Origin: CAWIHA01 sp963835855
GTDB taxonomy: Bacteria; Acidobacteriota; Terriglobia; Bryobacterales; Bryobacteraceae
Assembly: GCA_963835855.1 (NCBI GenBank)
Contig: CAWIHA010000010.1
Location: 1-64,000 of the forward strand
Length of the DNA: 64,000 nucleotides
Direction of reading: 5' to 3'
Positions 28,092 to 36,340 of the stretch are shown piece by piece. The position numbers and the translations under genes were made by a program. The notes under the pieces are model-generated. The model was given only the letters and a program-made list of their open reading frames with translations, was not told where the DNA came from and searched no databases. Position 1 is the stretch's first letter. Each line of letters opens with the position of its first letter.

Positions 28092-29174
28092 GTGCGCATA
28101 CTCGGCATTGAAACTTCGTGCGATGAGACGGCCGCCGCGGTCGTCGAAAACGGCGCGGTTTTTCTATCTTCCGTGGTGGCGTCGCAACTGGAAACGCACG
28201 GCAAGTACGGGGGAGTCGTGCCGGAGCTCGCTTCGCGCGAGCACCTGAGGGCGATCGTTCCGGTAGCGCGCGCCGCGCTCGAGCAGGCGCACACGGACTA
28301 TGGAGATCTCGCCGCCATCGCCGTGACAGCGGGCCCCGGCCTAGTCGGCTCGCTGCTGGTCGGCATCACGTACGCCAAATCGCTTTGCTACGCGCGCAAC
28401 TTACCGCTCATTGCCGTGAACCACATCGAAGGGCACATTCAGGCCGTCATTTCTCAAGCCAGCCAGAGCGCCTGCCCGGTGGAGTATCCGGCGCTGGCGC
28501 TGGTCGTAAGCGGCGGTCATACGCACCTGTTCGAAGTGAGCGAGGGCTTCGCTTACCGGCTGCTGGGGCGGACGCGCGACGACGCGGCGGGAGAAGCCTT
28601 CGACAAGGTCGCCAAGCTGCTCGGCTTCGGCTACCCCGGGGGGCCGGTCATCGACCAGCTCGCGCCTTACGGCGATCCTAGTGCGGTGCGATTTACCATC
28701 GCCCGGATGAAAGGCAACCCGCTCGACTTCAGCTTCAGCGGCTTGAAAACAGCAGTGCTGCGCTGGGTCGAGCAGCGTGATATGAGCGCAGAAATCGAGG
28801 CGCGGCGCGCGGCGCTGCGCTTGCATCCGCGGCCCACGCTCGAGCAATGGCTAAGCGTGACGCCCCAGGCCACGCTGGATCTATTCGCCGGGTTCCAGCG
28901 AACCGTAATCGAGGAACTCCTCCGGCGCGCCGCCCGCGCTGCCGAAGACATCCAGGCGCGATCGCTGATCGTCTCCGGAGGCGTGGCGTGTAACAGCGGG
29001 CTGCGCTCCGCCGCCGCTGCGGCTCGCCTCCCCTATCCCGTCTACTTCCCCCCTCCGGCGCTCTCGACCGACAACGCCGCAATGATCGCGGCGGCGGCGT
29101 TTCCGAAATACGAGCACGGCGAATTCGCCGGCCTCGGGCTTGCCGCCAGCGCCAGCCTGCCTCTGGCCAAGTGA
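28092..29174 (+). CDS. tsaD: tRNA N6-adenosine threonylcarbamoyltransferase TsaD
   Basis: 360 residues, GTG start giving MRILGIETSCDETAAAVV. The metal-binding HIEGH near residue 112, the nucleotide loop VVSGGHTHLFEV near 137, and SGGVACNSGL near 295 are all present. It transfers the threonylcarbamoyl group to A37 of ANN-decoding tRNAs together with TsaB and TsaE, which are not in this window. Confidence 0.97.
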   Translation: MRILGIETSCDETAAAVVENGAVFLSSVVASQLETHGKYGGVVPELASREHLRAIVPVARAALEQAHTDYGDLAAIAVTAGPGLVGSLLVGITYAKSLCYARNLPLIAVNHIEGHIQAVISQASQSACPVEYPALALVVSGGHTHLFEVSEGFAYRLLGRTRDDAAGEAFDKVAKLLGFGYPGGPVIDQLAPYGDPSAVRFTIARMKGNPLDFSFSGLKTAVLRWVEQRDMSAEIEARRAALRLHPRPTLEQWLSVTPQATLDLFAGFQRTVIEELLRRAARAAEDIQARSLIVSGGVACNSGLRSAAAAARLPYPVYFPPPALSTDNAAMIAAAAFPKYEHGEFAGLGLAASASLPLAK

Positions 29175-29178
29175 TTAG

Positions 29179-29213
29179 GCAAAGAAAAAGGCCCGGACGT
29201 TGCCGCCCGGGCC
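29179..29213 (-). terminator. Intrinsic terminator of the downstream chitinase gene
   Basis: On the minus strand a 7-bp GGCCCGG/CCGGGCC stem with a short loop is followed by CTTTTTCTTT. It lies about 60 bp past the stop of the chitinase gene and just beyond the tsaD stop. A diverged copy of this sequence occurs at 33684-33750. Confidence 0.75.
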
Positions 29214-29273
29214 GGAACTTCATCGGGTTCTGTGAGCCGGAGACAGCCGGTCTAACCGGCCGCCCGATCCTTA

Positions 29274-30791
29274 CTAGAACCCGTTGAAAATGCTAGAGAA
29301 CTGGTAATTGCTTTGCGAAATGCCGCTGCACGTGGCCGAGGCGATTCCCGAGCAACCGCCATTGTCGCGTGCCAACGACCAGAACGACAAACGGTTGATG
29401 TAGCTATTGGAGTTCGCGAAGCTCACCAAGGTTTGAGCGTCGCTCAACTGGAAGATCTCCGCGGTATTGTCGTTGACGCCGATCATCGGGGTAACGCCGA
29501 TGCCGCTGCTAACCTGGCCATGTGTTGCGCTGGCTGCGTCGGTCGCATCCAACCCCATCTGGCCGCCATTATCGTAATACGAACCGTAATCCATCCCCAT
29601 GACATTGACGGTATTGGGAGTGAATCCGGCCGATTGGCAAGCCTGCACGATGGCCAATTGCGGCGACAGCAGCCCAACGGGCTCAACCGGGAGTGTCAGC
29701 GAGATGGATTTACCCGAATTGGCGCTCTTCAACCCAGCCAGGGCCTGACAAACCACGGTGTTGTTGATGCCGCCTTCGATGTCAAAGTCCTGTCCGGCGA
29801 TACCCGGATAGGCCGTGAACACCGACTGGTACATCGCTTGCACCTGGCTCGCGGTAGTGCAGGAGCTCTGTATCGAGCCCATCGCGCCGCCCCAGGAGAT
29901 GATGACCGAAACTCCCTCGGATTCGAGCGCGCTGATCGCGGAGGCGACAGTGGTTCCATTGGGGAAAGTAGCGCTCGACACCGAACCGCCCATTCCGCCC
30001 CAAGTGGCAACGCAACCGCCATCCACGAGGAACGCCAAAGTAATAGCGTGCAGACCGGCTGACGAAGCCATGCTCGCAACCGTCGAGCCGATGCCCAGGC
30101 TGATGTCCATATAGGGAGCGAACATCTTGCCACCACCGCCACCGCCGCCACCACCACCTGTGGAGGTTGGAGTCGCAGTTGCAGTGCGAGTCGGCGTCGG
30201 TGTTGCTCCACTGCCTGAGCAACTGCCGTCCGAAATCCAGGGCTTGCCGCTGCCGGCAGGCCCGCTATTGGTGTCCGGTTCAGAACCCTGGCTCCAGAAG
30301 GCAGCCGTATAGTTCACGCCGTTGTAGCTGACCGTCGCGCCACCGTTGTACGCCGTGGTGGAGCTCCAGGCCGGATAGCAAGACCCGCCGCCGCCCGTCG
30401 AAGTCGGGGTCGCGGTCGCAGTCCGCGTCGCCGTGCCGGTCGCGGTTCGCGTCGCCGTGCCGGTCCGCGTTGCAGTCCCGGTCGCAGTTCGCGTCGCGGT
30501 ACCGGTTGCGGTCCGCGTCGCCGTCGCCGTGGGGCCACTGGTGCACGTGCCGACTAGCGACCAACCACCCGGCCAGTCAATCGGGTCCCAGTTGGGTGCG
30601 GCGTTATTATTTGCCTGAAGGCATTTGTATTCCGAGCCTTGGTAGGTAACCAGTTCACCCACCGTATAATTACCGCCAGCGACCCAGGCGGTCACGCCTG
30701 AGCAGTTAACTGAGGCCGCGGATGCGACTGCTAACAAGAGCAGCAGCACACCGAGCACACTCAGCACAAGCAAGGGTGTTCTTTTCTTCAT
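29274..30791 (-). CDS. Secreted GH18 chitinase with two carbohydrate-binding modules
   Basis: 505 residues after GGAGATCGA. Order: signal peptide (1-26), CBM5/12-type module (about 27-85, with WVAGGNYTVGELVTYQG), a Thr/Ala/Arg linker, a second CBM5/12-type module (CYPAWSSTTAYNGGATVSY), a Gly-rich linker, and a GH18 domain from about 240 (APYMDISLGIGSTVASMA). The catalytic Asp-x-Asp-x-Glu is in GQDFDIEGG near residue 335, and MGMDYGSYYDN follows. The product should hydrolyse chitin or a related beta-1,4-GlcNAc polymer outside the cell. It is a tandem relative of the next gene, sharing the N-terminal module and promoter but having a different GH18 subgroup. Confidence 0.9.
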   Translation of the reverse strand: MKKRTPLLVLSVLGVLLLLLAVASAASVNCSGVTAWVAGGNYTVGELVTYQGSEYKCLQANNNAAPNWDPIDWPGGWSLVGTCTSGPTATATRTATGTATRTATGTATRTGTATRTATGTATRTATATPTSTGGGGSCYPAWSSTTAYNGGATVSYNGVNYTAAFWSQGSEPDTNSGPAGSGKPWISDGSCSGSGATPTPTRTATATPTSTGGGGGGGGGGKMFAPYMDISLGIGSTVASMASSAGLHAITLAFLVDGGCVATWGGMGGSVSSATFPNGTTVASAISALESEGVSVIISWGGAMGSIQSSCTTASQVQAMYQSVFTAYPGIAGQDFDIEGGINNTVVCQALAGLKSANSGKSISLTLPVEPVGLLSPQLAIVQACQSAGFTPNTVNVMGMDYGSYYDNGGQMGLDATDAASATHGQVSSGIGVTPMIGVNDNTAEIFQLSDAQTLVSFANSNSYINRLSFWSLARDNGGCSGIASATCSGISQSNYQFSSIFNGF

Positions 30792-30881
30792 TCGATCTCC
30801 AGAAAACAAGGTATTCTTTCGAGGAGCGGACGCAACGTTCCGCTGTCCGCGGACAATGCTAACGAGTGTCCGATTGAGGCG

Positions 30882-30910
30882 AGTATACATCCTTTTGAAT
30901 CATCTGTTAA
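30882..30910 (-). promoter_or_regulatory. Predicted sigma-70-type promoter of the shorter chitinase
   Basis: Minus strand TTAACA (30905-30910), 17-bp spacer, TATACT (30882-30887), giving a leader of about 85 nt before the ATG. Each box differs from consensus at one position. The equivalent place upstream of the paralogue holds CTAACA-17-TATACT. Confidence 0.65.
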
Positions 30911-30913
30911 GTC

Positions 30914-30996
30914 CTGATTACATTAAGCCCTGAAAATGGTACCCGGCATGGTCCACCGGGGCTAGGCCGGACCGTGTGGCACGCTGCTTTGGCAGG
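30914..30996 (-). promoter_or_regulatory. Conserved 83-bp block upstream of the chitinase promoter
   Basis: This block just upstream of the -35 box is 81/83 identical to 33593-33675 at the same position before the paralogue, while the promoter and leader between block and ATG are visibly more diverged. It contains a dyad (GGTCCACCGG, 6-nt centre, GCCGGACC) and a CTGC-CAAA-GCAG hairpin on the minus strand. An activator site or structured element is the simplest reading. Confidence 0.5.
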
Positions 30997-31098
30997 CGTA
31001 GGAAAGCAAGACGGCTTGGATGTGCGGGGCGGATCAGGCCGTCCCCCTTTTCCGATGATTCCGGTTTCTCACTGACCGCGACCTTTGCTGGTTGCGCA

Positions 31099-31151
31099 GA
31101 CAAAAAGAGACCGCCGCGCGATCTCCTCTAATTTGGAAACTGCGCGGCGGT
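31099..31151 (-). terminator. Intrinsic terminator of the longer chitinase gene
   Basis: A 10-bp ACCGCCGCGC/GCGCGGCGGT stem with a 22-nt loop, followed on the minus strand by CTCTTTTTGTC, 20 bp after the stop codon. It separates this gene from the paralogue downstream. Confidence 0.75.
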
Positions 31152-31170
31152 GTTTGTGGTGGAAGGGCGA

Positions 31171-33471
31171 TTAATTGCCCAGGGTATTGAACAGGGTCGT
31201 GGTCAGGGTTCCAGCCGGTACGTCATCCTTCAACGCCCAGACATACATGCCGCCCAGGCCATACTGCTTGACGTAGGCCACCTTGCAGGCGACCGTGTTG
31301 GCGTCGTCGTAGGTGAACGCCCAAGGCACGCCGGAGAAGCTGGCGTCGAACATGCGCGTCGCACAACGAGTGGAGTCGAAGCTTGACACGAAGCCGTGCG
31401 AGAGCATGTTCACAATCGTGCCGTAGGTTGCATAGCCGTCGGTGAGCAGTGGATCGCAGCCTGACGCCGGGGTGCCGCTCGGGTCGTCACCGCCGCCCGC
31501 GTAACCGGAGGAGCACATACCGGTGCCATTGGCCAGCGGAACCGGCGAACTGTCGTTCAAGGGGACACCGCCCGGCATGCCAAGCAGCGGTGGTCCATTC
31601 CCGGTGGTCGATATTCCAGCTCCGTCAATCGTACCAGTAGCCGTCTGATACATGCCACTGTTGGCTGAGGTTAAACCACCTGCCCAGCCAAAGCCATAGA
31701 GCGGGAAGCCCATGGTGTACTTGGCAGGCGGTACGCCATGCGCCAGGTAGTACTGCACTGTGCAGTCGATGAAGTTGCAGCCTCCGGTTGATGTTGCAAT
31801 TTGTGCATCCGTGAGGCCGGAGTGATAGAGCGGATCCGCCGGCTCGTCATACAGCGGCGCGGAGTCGTTGGTCTGGTTGGACCAGTTGCCGGCATAGTTG
31901 TAGCCGTCAACGTTGATGTAATCGAGGATGCCCGAGAGGGTGGCAATATCGATGGTGTCATAACCGCCGTCGTTACCCGAGTCAGCTCCAGCACCCGGTT
32001 GGGCCGGTCCAGCCGCAAGATCAGCCAGCAACTGATAGGTCTTGCCGGTGGTGGCTGTCATGGCGGTCAGTTGCGTGCGGAAGGTCTGCATCAGCCCGGT
32101 AAAGCCGACCGATTCCGATGCGTTCGGGAACTCCCAGTCCATATCGAATCCGTCAAAGAGCCCTGGAAGCGAAATACCCGAGGCGACATTGCCGGTGATA
32201 AACATGTTGATGCACTGGCTGGCAAAGGCCGTCTGCGAGGCTGCCGTTGCAGACGCTGCCTTGAAGGCCAGGTTGAAGGAGTAGGGGAACAGCGAGGTTG
32301 TTGCAGATGCAGGATGCCATCCGCCGATCGAGATCAGGATCTTGAGGTTGGGGTTGAGCTGCTTGAGCTGCCACAGAGCACCGAAGTTACCTGCAACGCC
32401 TGCGGGCAGCGCAGGTGCGCCGGGAAGCAGAGGAACTGCCTTCTGGTAGTCGGCGAAGGGGTCTTCCAGCACGCAGCCCGAGCCGTTCTGTAACGGAGCA
32501 GCGAAGGCGTAGATGACATGGCTCAGCGACTTGACCACGCCGTTGTTCTGAATGTCAGCAACATTGGAGGCAGCGTAATAGACTTCCCACTCCTCAAGCC
32601 AACCGCCGCGGAAGTGCCCGCTGGTGGCCGTGGCCGTCGCGGTTGCGGTGGCCGTCCGGGTCGCCGTCCCGGTTGCGGTGGCCGTCCGGGTCGCCGTTGC
32701 AGTTGCCGTTGGCGTCGGAGTCCCACCGCCACCAGTGCAACTGCCGTCCGAAATCCAGGGCTGACCGCTGCCGGCGGGTCCGCTGTTGGTGTCGGGTTCA
32801 GCGCCTTGGCTCCAAAATGCGGCCGTATAGTTCACGCCGTTGTAACTCACCGTCGCGCCGCCGTTGTATGCGGTCGTAGAACTCCACGCTGGATAACAAG
32901 CCGGGCCCGTGCCGGTCGCGGTCGCCGTAGCGGTAGCAGTGGCGGTCGCGGTGCGGGTTGCCGTCGCCGTCGCGGTACGGGTTGCCGTCGCCGTCGCGGT
33001 GCGGGTTGCCGTCGCCGTCGCGGTGCGGGTTGCCGTCGCCGTCGCGGTGCGGGTTGCCGTCGCCGTCGCGGTGCGCGTCGCCGTCGCCGTCGCGGTGCGG
33101 GTTGCCGTCGCCGTCGCGGTGCGGGTTGCCGTCGCCGTCGCGGTGCGCGTCGCCGTAGCGGTCGAAGTGGCAGTGCGCGTTGCGGTGGCGGTCGCTGTAG
33201 CTGTTGCTGTCGGGCCGGTGGTGCAAGTGCCCACTAGCGTCCAGCCACCCGGCCAATCAATCGGGTCCCAGTTGGGTGCGGCGTTATTATTTGCCTGAAG
33301 GCATTTGTATTCCGAGCCTTGGTAGGTGACCAGCTCACCCACCGTATAATTACCGCCCGCCACCCAGGCGGTCACGCCTGAGCAGTTGACTGAGGCCGCG
33401 GATGCGACTGCCAACAACAGCAGCAGCACACCGAGCACACTCAGCACGAGTAATGGTGTTCTTTTCTTCAT
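31171..33471 (-). CDS. Secreted GH18 chitinase with low-complexity Thr/Ala/Arg linker
   Basis: 766 residues after GGAGATCGA. Signal peptide and first CBM5/12-type module are almost identical to those of the neighbouring chitinase. A linker of about 100 residues built from Thr-Ala-Thr-Arg units follows, then a second module (CYPAWSSTTAYNGG near residue 192), a shorter linker, and a GH18 domain from about 290. The catalytic Asp-x-x-Asp-x-Asp-x-Glu is in LFDGFDMDWEFPN near residue 444, and YNYAGNWSNQTNDSAPLY lies downstream. The C-terminus (AFTYDDANTVACKVAYVK ... GGMYVWALKDD) is typical of the family. It probably works with the paralogue on chitin, for example fungal or arthropod debris in soil. 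Confidence 0.92.
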   Translation of the reverse strand: MKKRTPLLVLSVLGVLLLLLAVASAASVNCSGVTAWVAGGNYTVGELVTYQGSEYKCLQANNNAAPNWDPIDWPGGWTLVGTCTTGPTATATATATATRTATSTATATRTATATATRTATATATRTATATATRTATATATRTATATATRTATATATRTATATATRTATATATRTATATATATATATGTGPACYPAWSSTTAYNGGATVSYNGVNYTAAFWSQGAEPDTNSGPAGSGQPWISDGSCTGGGGTPTPTATATATRTATATGTATRTATATATATATSGHFRGGWLEEWEVYYAASNVADIQNNGVVKSLSHVIYAFAAPLQNGSGCVLEDPFADYQKAVPLLPGAPALPAGVAGNFGALWQLKQLNPNLKILISIGGWHPASATTSLFPYSFNLAFKAASATAASQTAFASQCINMFITGNVASGISLPGLFDGFDMDWEFPNASESVGFTGLMQTFRTQLTAMTATTGKTYQLLADLAAGPAQPGAGADSGNDGGYDTIDIATLSGILDYINVDGYNYAGNWSNQTNDSAPLYDEPADPLYHSGLTDAQIATSTGGCNFIDCTVQYYLAHGVPPAKYTMGFPLYGFGWAGGLTSANSGMYQTATGTIDGAGISTTGNGPPLLGMPGGVPLNDSSPVPLANGTGMCSSGYAGGGDDPSGTPASGCDPLLTDGYATYGTIVNMLSHGFVSSFDSTRCATRMFDASFSGVPWAFTYDDANTVACKVAYVKQYGLGGMYVWALKDDVPAGTLTTTLFNTLGN
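32948..33163. repeat. Nine 24-bp tandem repeats in the chitinase linker
   Basis: Nine near-identical 24-bp units, each coding for eight residues of the Thr/Ala/Arg linker on the minus strand. Units differ at one to three positions. A shorter run of the same codons occurs in the second linker around 32622-32710. Because the unit is a multiple of three, slippage changes linker length without breaking the frame. Confidence 0.9.
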
Positions 33472-33560
33472 TCGATCTCCAGAAGACAAGATTTTCTTTG
33501 AGGAGCGGACGCAACGTTCCGCTCTCTGCGGACAATGCTAACGAGTGTCCGATCGAAGCG

Positions 33561-33589
33561 AGTATACATCTTTTTTAATCAGCTGTTAG
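33561..33589 (-). promoter_or_regulatory. Predicted promoter of the longer chitinase
   Basis: Minus strand CTAACA (33584-33589), 17-bp spacer, TATACT (33561-33566), about 90 bp before the ATG. Position and -10 box match the paralogue; the -35 box is weaker. Confidence 0.55.
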
Positions 33590-33592
33590 GTG

Positions 33593-33675
33593 CTGATTAC
33601 ATTAAGCCCTGAAAATGGTACCCGGCATGGTCCGCCGGGGCTAGGCCGGACCGTGTGGCAGGCTGCTTTGGCAGG
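33593..33675 (-). promoter_or_regulatory. Conserved 83-bp upstream block, second copy
   Basis: Two mismatches from 30914-30996, immediately upstream of the -35 box. The dyad here reads GGTCCGCCGG ... GCCGGACC. Confidence 0.5.
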
Positions 33676-33683
33676 GACGTGCG

Positions 33684-33750
33684 AAGAAAAAAGCCCGGGC
33701 GATTGCGCTCCAGGCCGGAACCCCGCCGGCTTCAGAGAGCCGGAAGCAGC
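33684..33750 (-). repeat. Diverged copy of the chitinase 3' flank and terminator
   Basis: About 67 bp resembling 29182-29247, the terminator region after the shorter chitinase: AAGAAAAA, a GC-rich stem-like part, GGCCGGAA and GAGCCGGA in the same order and spacing. It lies upstream of the first chitinase promoter and has no minus-strand gene before it, so it looks like the scar of a former tandem copy. Confidence 0.5.
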
Positions 33751-33769
33751 TTCGCGCTAGCATTAAGAG

Positions 33770-34603
33770 ATGGGTCCCACACCACCGGGCGACGCGCCCA
33801 AACCGCCGATTCCCGGCGTCCAAAATCTCATTGCGGTCGGCTCCGGTAAGGGAGGCGTTGGCAAAACCACGGTTGCAGTGAATCTGGCGCTAGCGCTCGC
33901 GCGCCTCGGCCACCGCGCCGGATTGCTCGATGCCGACGTTTACGGACCCAACGTGCCACTGATGCTCGGCGTGGACGAGACGCCGCACGCGATTGGAGAG
34001 CGCATCCAGCCGATCGAGCGACATGACCTGAAAATCATGTCGATGGGCTTCCTCAGCCCCGGCGACAAGCCGCTCATTTGGCGGGGACCGATGCTGCACA
34101 GCGTCGTGCAGCAGTTTCTGCGCGGGGTGGATTGGGGAGATTTGGAGTACCTGGTTGTGGACCTGCCGCCGGGCACCGGCGACGTTCAGCTTACGCTCAT
34201 TCAGACGGCGCCGATCACGGGCGCGATCGTGGTCACGACGCCATCGGACGTCGCGCTCGAAGACGCGCGCAAGGCGGTGCAGATGTTCCGCCAGGTGCGA
34301 GTGGGAGTGCTGGGCATTGTCGAGAACATGAGCTACCTGGTGTGCCCGCACTGCAACGAGCGCGTGGACGTTTTCAGTTATGGCGGCGGGCGCCGCACGG
34401 CCGAGCGCATGGGCGTGCCTTTCCTGGGCGAGGTGCCGCTCGACCCGGAGGTTCGGATCGGCGGCGACAGCGGTGAATCGGTCGCGCTGCGCAACCCGGA
34501 CGACCCGCACGCCACGGCATTTTATGGGATCGCACGCGCGGCCATCGCGCGTCTCGCCGAGACCGGCGCGCCCAGGGGCCCGAAGATCGAAGTGACGGAG
34601 TAG
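33770..34603 (+). CDS. mrp: Mrp/NBP35-family Fe-S carrier ATPase
   Basis: 277 residues. The deviant Walker A GSGKGGVGKTTVAVNLA is near residue 25, LLDADVYGPNVPLMLG near 47, VVDLPPGTGDVQLTL near 127, and the Cys-x-x-Cys pair for cluster binding is in SYLVCPHCNE near 188. ApbC/Mrp proteins bind and transfer iron-sulfur clusters. The N-terminal MIP18-like domain found in some homologues is absent, which is common. It is the first gene of a plus-strand run into the rhomboid and deacetylase genes. Confidence 0.95.
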   Translation: MGPTPPGDAPKPPIPGVQNLIAVGSGKGGVGKTTVAVNLALALARLGHRAGLLDADVYGPNVPLMLGVDETPHAIGERIQPIERHDLKIMSMGFLSPGDKPLIWRGPMLHSVVQQFLRGVDWGDLEYLVVDLPPGTGDVQLTLIQTAPITGAIVVTTPSDVALEDARKAVQMFRQVRVGVLGIVENMSYLVCPHCNERVDVFSYGGGRRTAERMGVPFLGEVPLDPEVRIGGDSGESVALRNPDDPHATAFYGIARAAIARLAETGAPRGPKIEVTE

Positions 34604-34614
34604 AGCCAGGCCGC

Positions 34615-34866
34615 TTGGTCCGCGCGCCTGGATTCGCCATCCACCGCGCAAGGACAACCGGCGCCGGAGACGTGTTTCATAGAGCTTTCTGGTATGCTGT
34701 TGTCGAACGCCTGCCGGCCGAGGAGATGCCCGGCTTTTCGAACGCGATGGCGGCACTGAATTCGACGGCACCCGGAGCACGCGGCGGCATCGCAACCATG
34801 GCCGAGGCCAAAGCCTTGATGACATCCCGAGCGCAGCGCCTGCGCCGGTTCCACCTGAGCCGATGA
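34615..34866 (+). pseudogene. C-terminal remnant of a PfkB-family sugar kinase
   Basis: Only about 83 codons remain. They contain the PfkB signature with the catalytic Asp, TTGAGDVFHRAFWYAVVE, followed by the typical tail NAMAALNSTAPGARGGIATMAEA. The N-terminal sugar-binding two thirds are missing: mrp ends 11 bp upstream. The stop overlaps the rhomboid ATG by 4 bp, which may be why the tail is kept. A TTG could start a short product, but it could not be an active kinase alone. Confidence 0.75.
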
Positions 34867-35531
34867 TCCCGCTCCGAGATACCCAGCGCAGTGATTCGCC
34901 GCCCGTTGTCACCATCCTTCTGATTGTCATCAACGCGGTGGTGTTCTTCTATGAGCTGTCGCTCGATCCGTTCTCGCGAAACCACCTGATCGCGGTATAT
35001 GGCCTCGTGCCCGGCCGGTTCCATTCCCTGTCTCTCATCACTTCGATGTTCCTGCACGGCGGCTGGCTGCACATCATCGGCAACATGTGGTTCCTGTGGA
35101 TCTTCGGCGACAACGTCGAAGATATCCTTGGACACGGCAAATTCATCGTCTTCTACTTGCTGTGCGGCGTGGCGGCCGGGCTCGCGCACATCGCCTCCAA
35201 CCTGGGCTCGCTCATGCCGACGATCGGCGCGAGCGGCGCCATCGCGGGCGTGATGGGCGCATACCTGGTAAAGTTCCCCCACGCGCGCATCGTGACGCTG
35301 CTTTTCATCGTTGTGTTCGTCACCACGGTCGAGCTACCCGCGTCCATCCTCCTGATCTACTGGTTCATTGTCCAGTTCTTCAGCGGCCTAGGCTCGGTGG
35401 CTTACTCGCACGTTTCCCAGCAGGGCGTGGCGTGGTTCGCGCACGTAGGCGGGTTCCTGACCGGTATCATCCTGATCTATCTTTTCCCGACACGCACGGC
35501 GTACCGGCGCCGGCACGATCTGTACTGGTAA
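34863..35531 (+). CDS. Rhomboid-family intramembrane serine protease
   Basis: 222 residues with about six or seven membrane helices. SMFLHGGWLHIIGNMWFLWIF near residue 62 carries the conserved HxxxN element, the catalytic Ser is in TIGASGAIAGVMGAYL near 122, and the catalytic His in WFAHVGGFLTG near 187. It cleaves membrane proteins within the bilayer; the substrate is unknown. It starts inside the pfkB remnant (ATGA overlap). Confidence 0.93.
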   Translation: MIPLRDTQRSDSPPVVTILLIVINAVVFFYELSLDPFSRNHLIAVYGLVPGRFHSLSLITSMFLHGGWLHIIGNMWFLWIFGDNVEDILGHGKFIVFYLLCGVAAGLAHIASNLGSLMPTIGASGAIAGVMGAYLVKFPHARIVTLLFIVVFVTTVELPASILLIYWFIVQFFSGLGSVAYSHVSQQGVAWFAHVGGFLTGIILIYLFPTRTAYRRRHDLYW

Positions 35532-35541
35532 TCATGCCGCT

Positions 35542-36273
35542 ATGACTGCCGAACACAGCGAAACCCCCGCTCTCGATGTGCTGGCGATCGCGGCGCATCC
35601 CGACGACGTCGAACAAACCTGCGGCGGCACGCTGATCAAGTCGGCCGAGATGGGGCGCCGCTGCGGAGTGCTGGACCTCACCGCGGGCGACATGGGCACG
35701 CGCGGCACACCCGAGGCGCGCTTCGAGGAGGCGGAAGCCGCAGCGCGGCAGATGTTGCTGGCCTGGCGGGGAAACCTGCGTTTGCCCGATGCGCGCCTGG
35801 AAAACGCCCTGGCCGCGCGCATGTCCGTCGCGGCCGAGATCCGGCGGCTGCGGCCGCGCGTGGTGATCGCGCCGTACTGGGAGGCGCGGCACCCGGACCA
35901 TTATCACGCCGGCGAGCTCGCCTACGAAGGATGCTTCCTGGCCGGCCTGAAAAAACTGGACGAGTCCTCCAATCCGCATCGGCCGTTCAAGATCGTTTAC
36001 TCGTCGCTCTATGCGAATGTCACGCCGTCTTTCGTCGTCGATATTTCCGCGCAGTTCGACCGCCGCATGGCCGCGTTGCTCAGCTACGAATCGCAATACG
36101 GCGGCGGTGCGGCATCTGAGCTATTCCCCGGCGCGGAGGAGATCCGAGAGCGCCTCGGAGCGATCGCCCGGTTTTACGGCAACCTGATCGGCGTGAAATA
36201 CGGCGAGCCGTTCGTGGTGAAGGAAACGATGCAGGTAGACGACCTGATGGCGCTGGGTGTGCGAAGTTTCTGA
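35542..36273 (+). CDS. bshB1: Bacillithiol biosynthesis deacetylase BshB1-like
   Basis: 243 residues of the LmbE/PIG-L fold. The zinc motif is in IAAHPDDVEQTCGG near residue 15 with the partner His in RHPDHYHAGEL near 118. DLTAGDMGTRGTPEAR and DISAQFDRRMAALLSYESQY are characteristic of the BshB1 subgroup, which deacetylates GlcNAc-malate. Neither bshA nor bshC is in view. It lies 10 bp after the rhomboid gene. The BshB1 call rests on these motifs; another LmbE-type deacetylase is the alternative. Confidence 0.85.
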   Translation: MTAEHSETPALDVLAIAAHPDDVEQTCGGTLIKSAEMGRRCGVLDLTAGDMGTRGTPEARFEEAEAAARQMLLAWRGNLRLPDARLENALAARMSVAAEIRRLRPRVVIAPYWEARHPDHYHAGELAYEGCFLAGLKKLDESSNPHRPFKIVYSSLYANVTPSFVVDISAQFDRRMAALLSYESQYGGGAASELFPGAEEIRERLGAIARFYGNLIGVKYGEPFVVKETMQVDDLMALGVRSF

Positions 36274-36340
36274 AGCCAGCGAAGTGTCCCGGCGATTTCG
36301 CTCACTACCGCGGCCTAAGCGCCGTTCAACCAGCAACCCG

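Noticed and set aside
30914..30996. Cyclic-di-GMP (GEMM-I) riboswitch upstream of the chitinases
   Set aside because: The minus-strand end (ATGCCGGGTACC) is reminiscent, but the required first hairpin and core are not found, and the block lies upstream of the predicted promoter.
32948..33163. Regular repeats that could suggest a CRISPR array
   Set aside because: Units are contiguous 24-bp tandem copies without spacers and code for a protein linker.
32518..33298. Long plus-strand open frames rich in Arg/Gly or Val/Ala opposite the chitinase linkers
   Set aside because: They are antisense to a clear GH18 gene and arise from the 24-bp repeats, which keep all frames open. No ribosome site.
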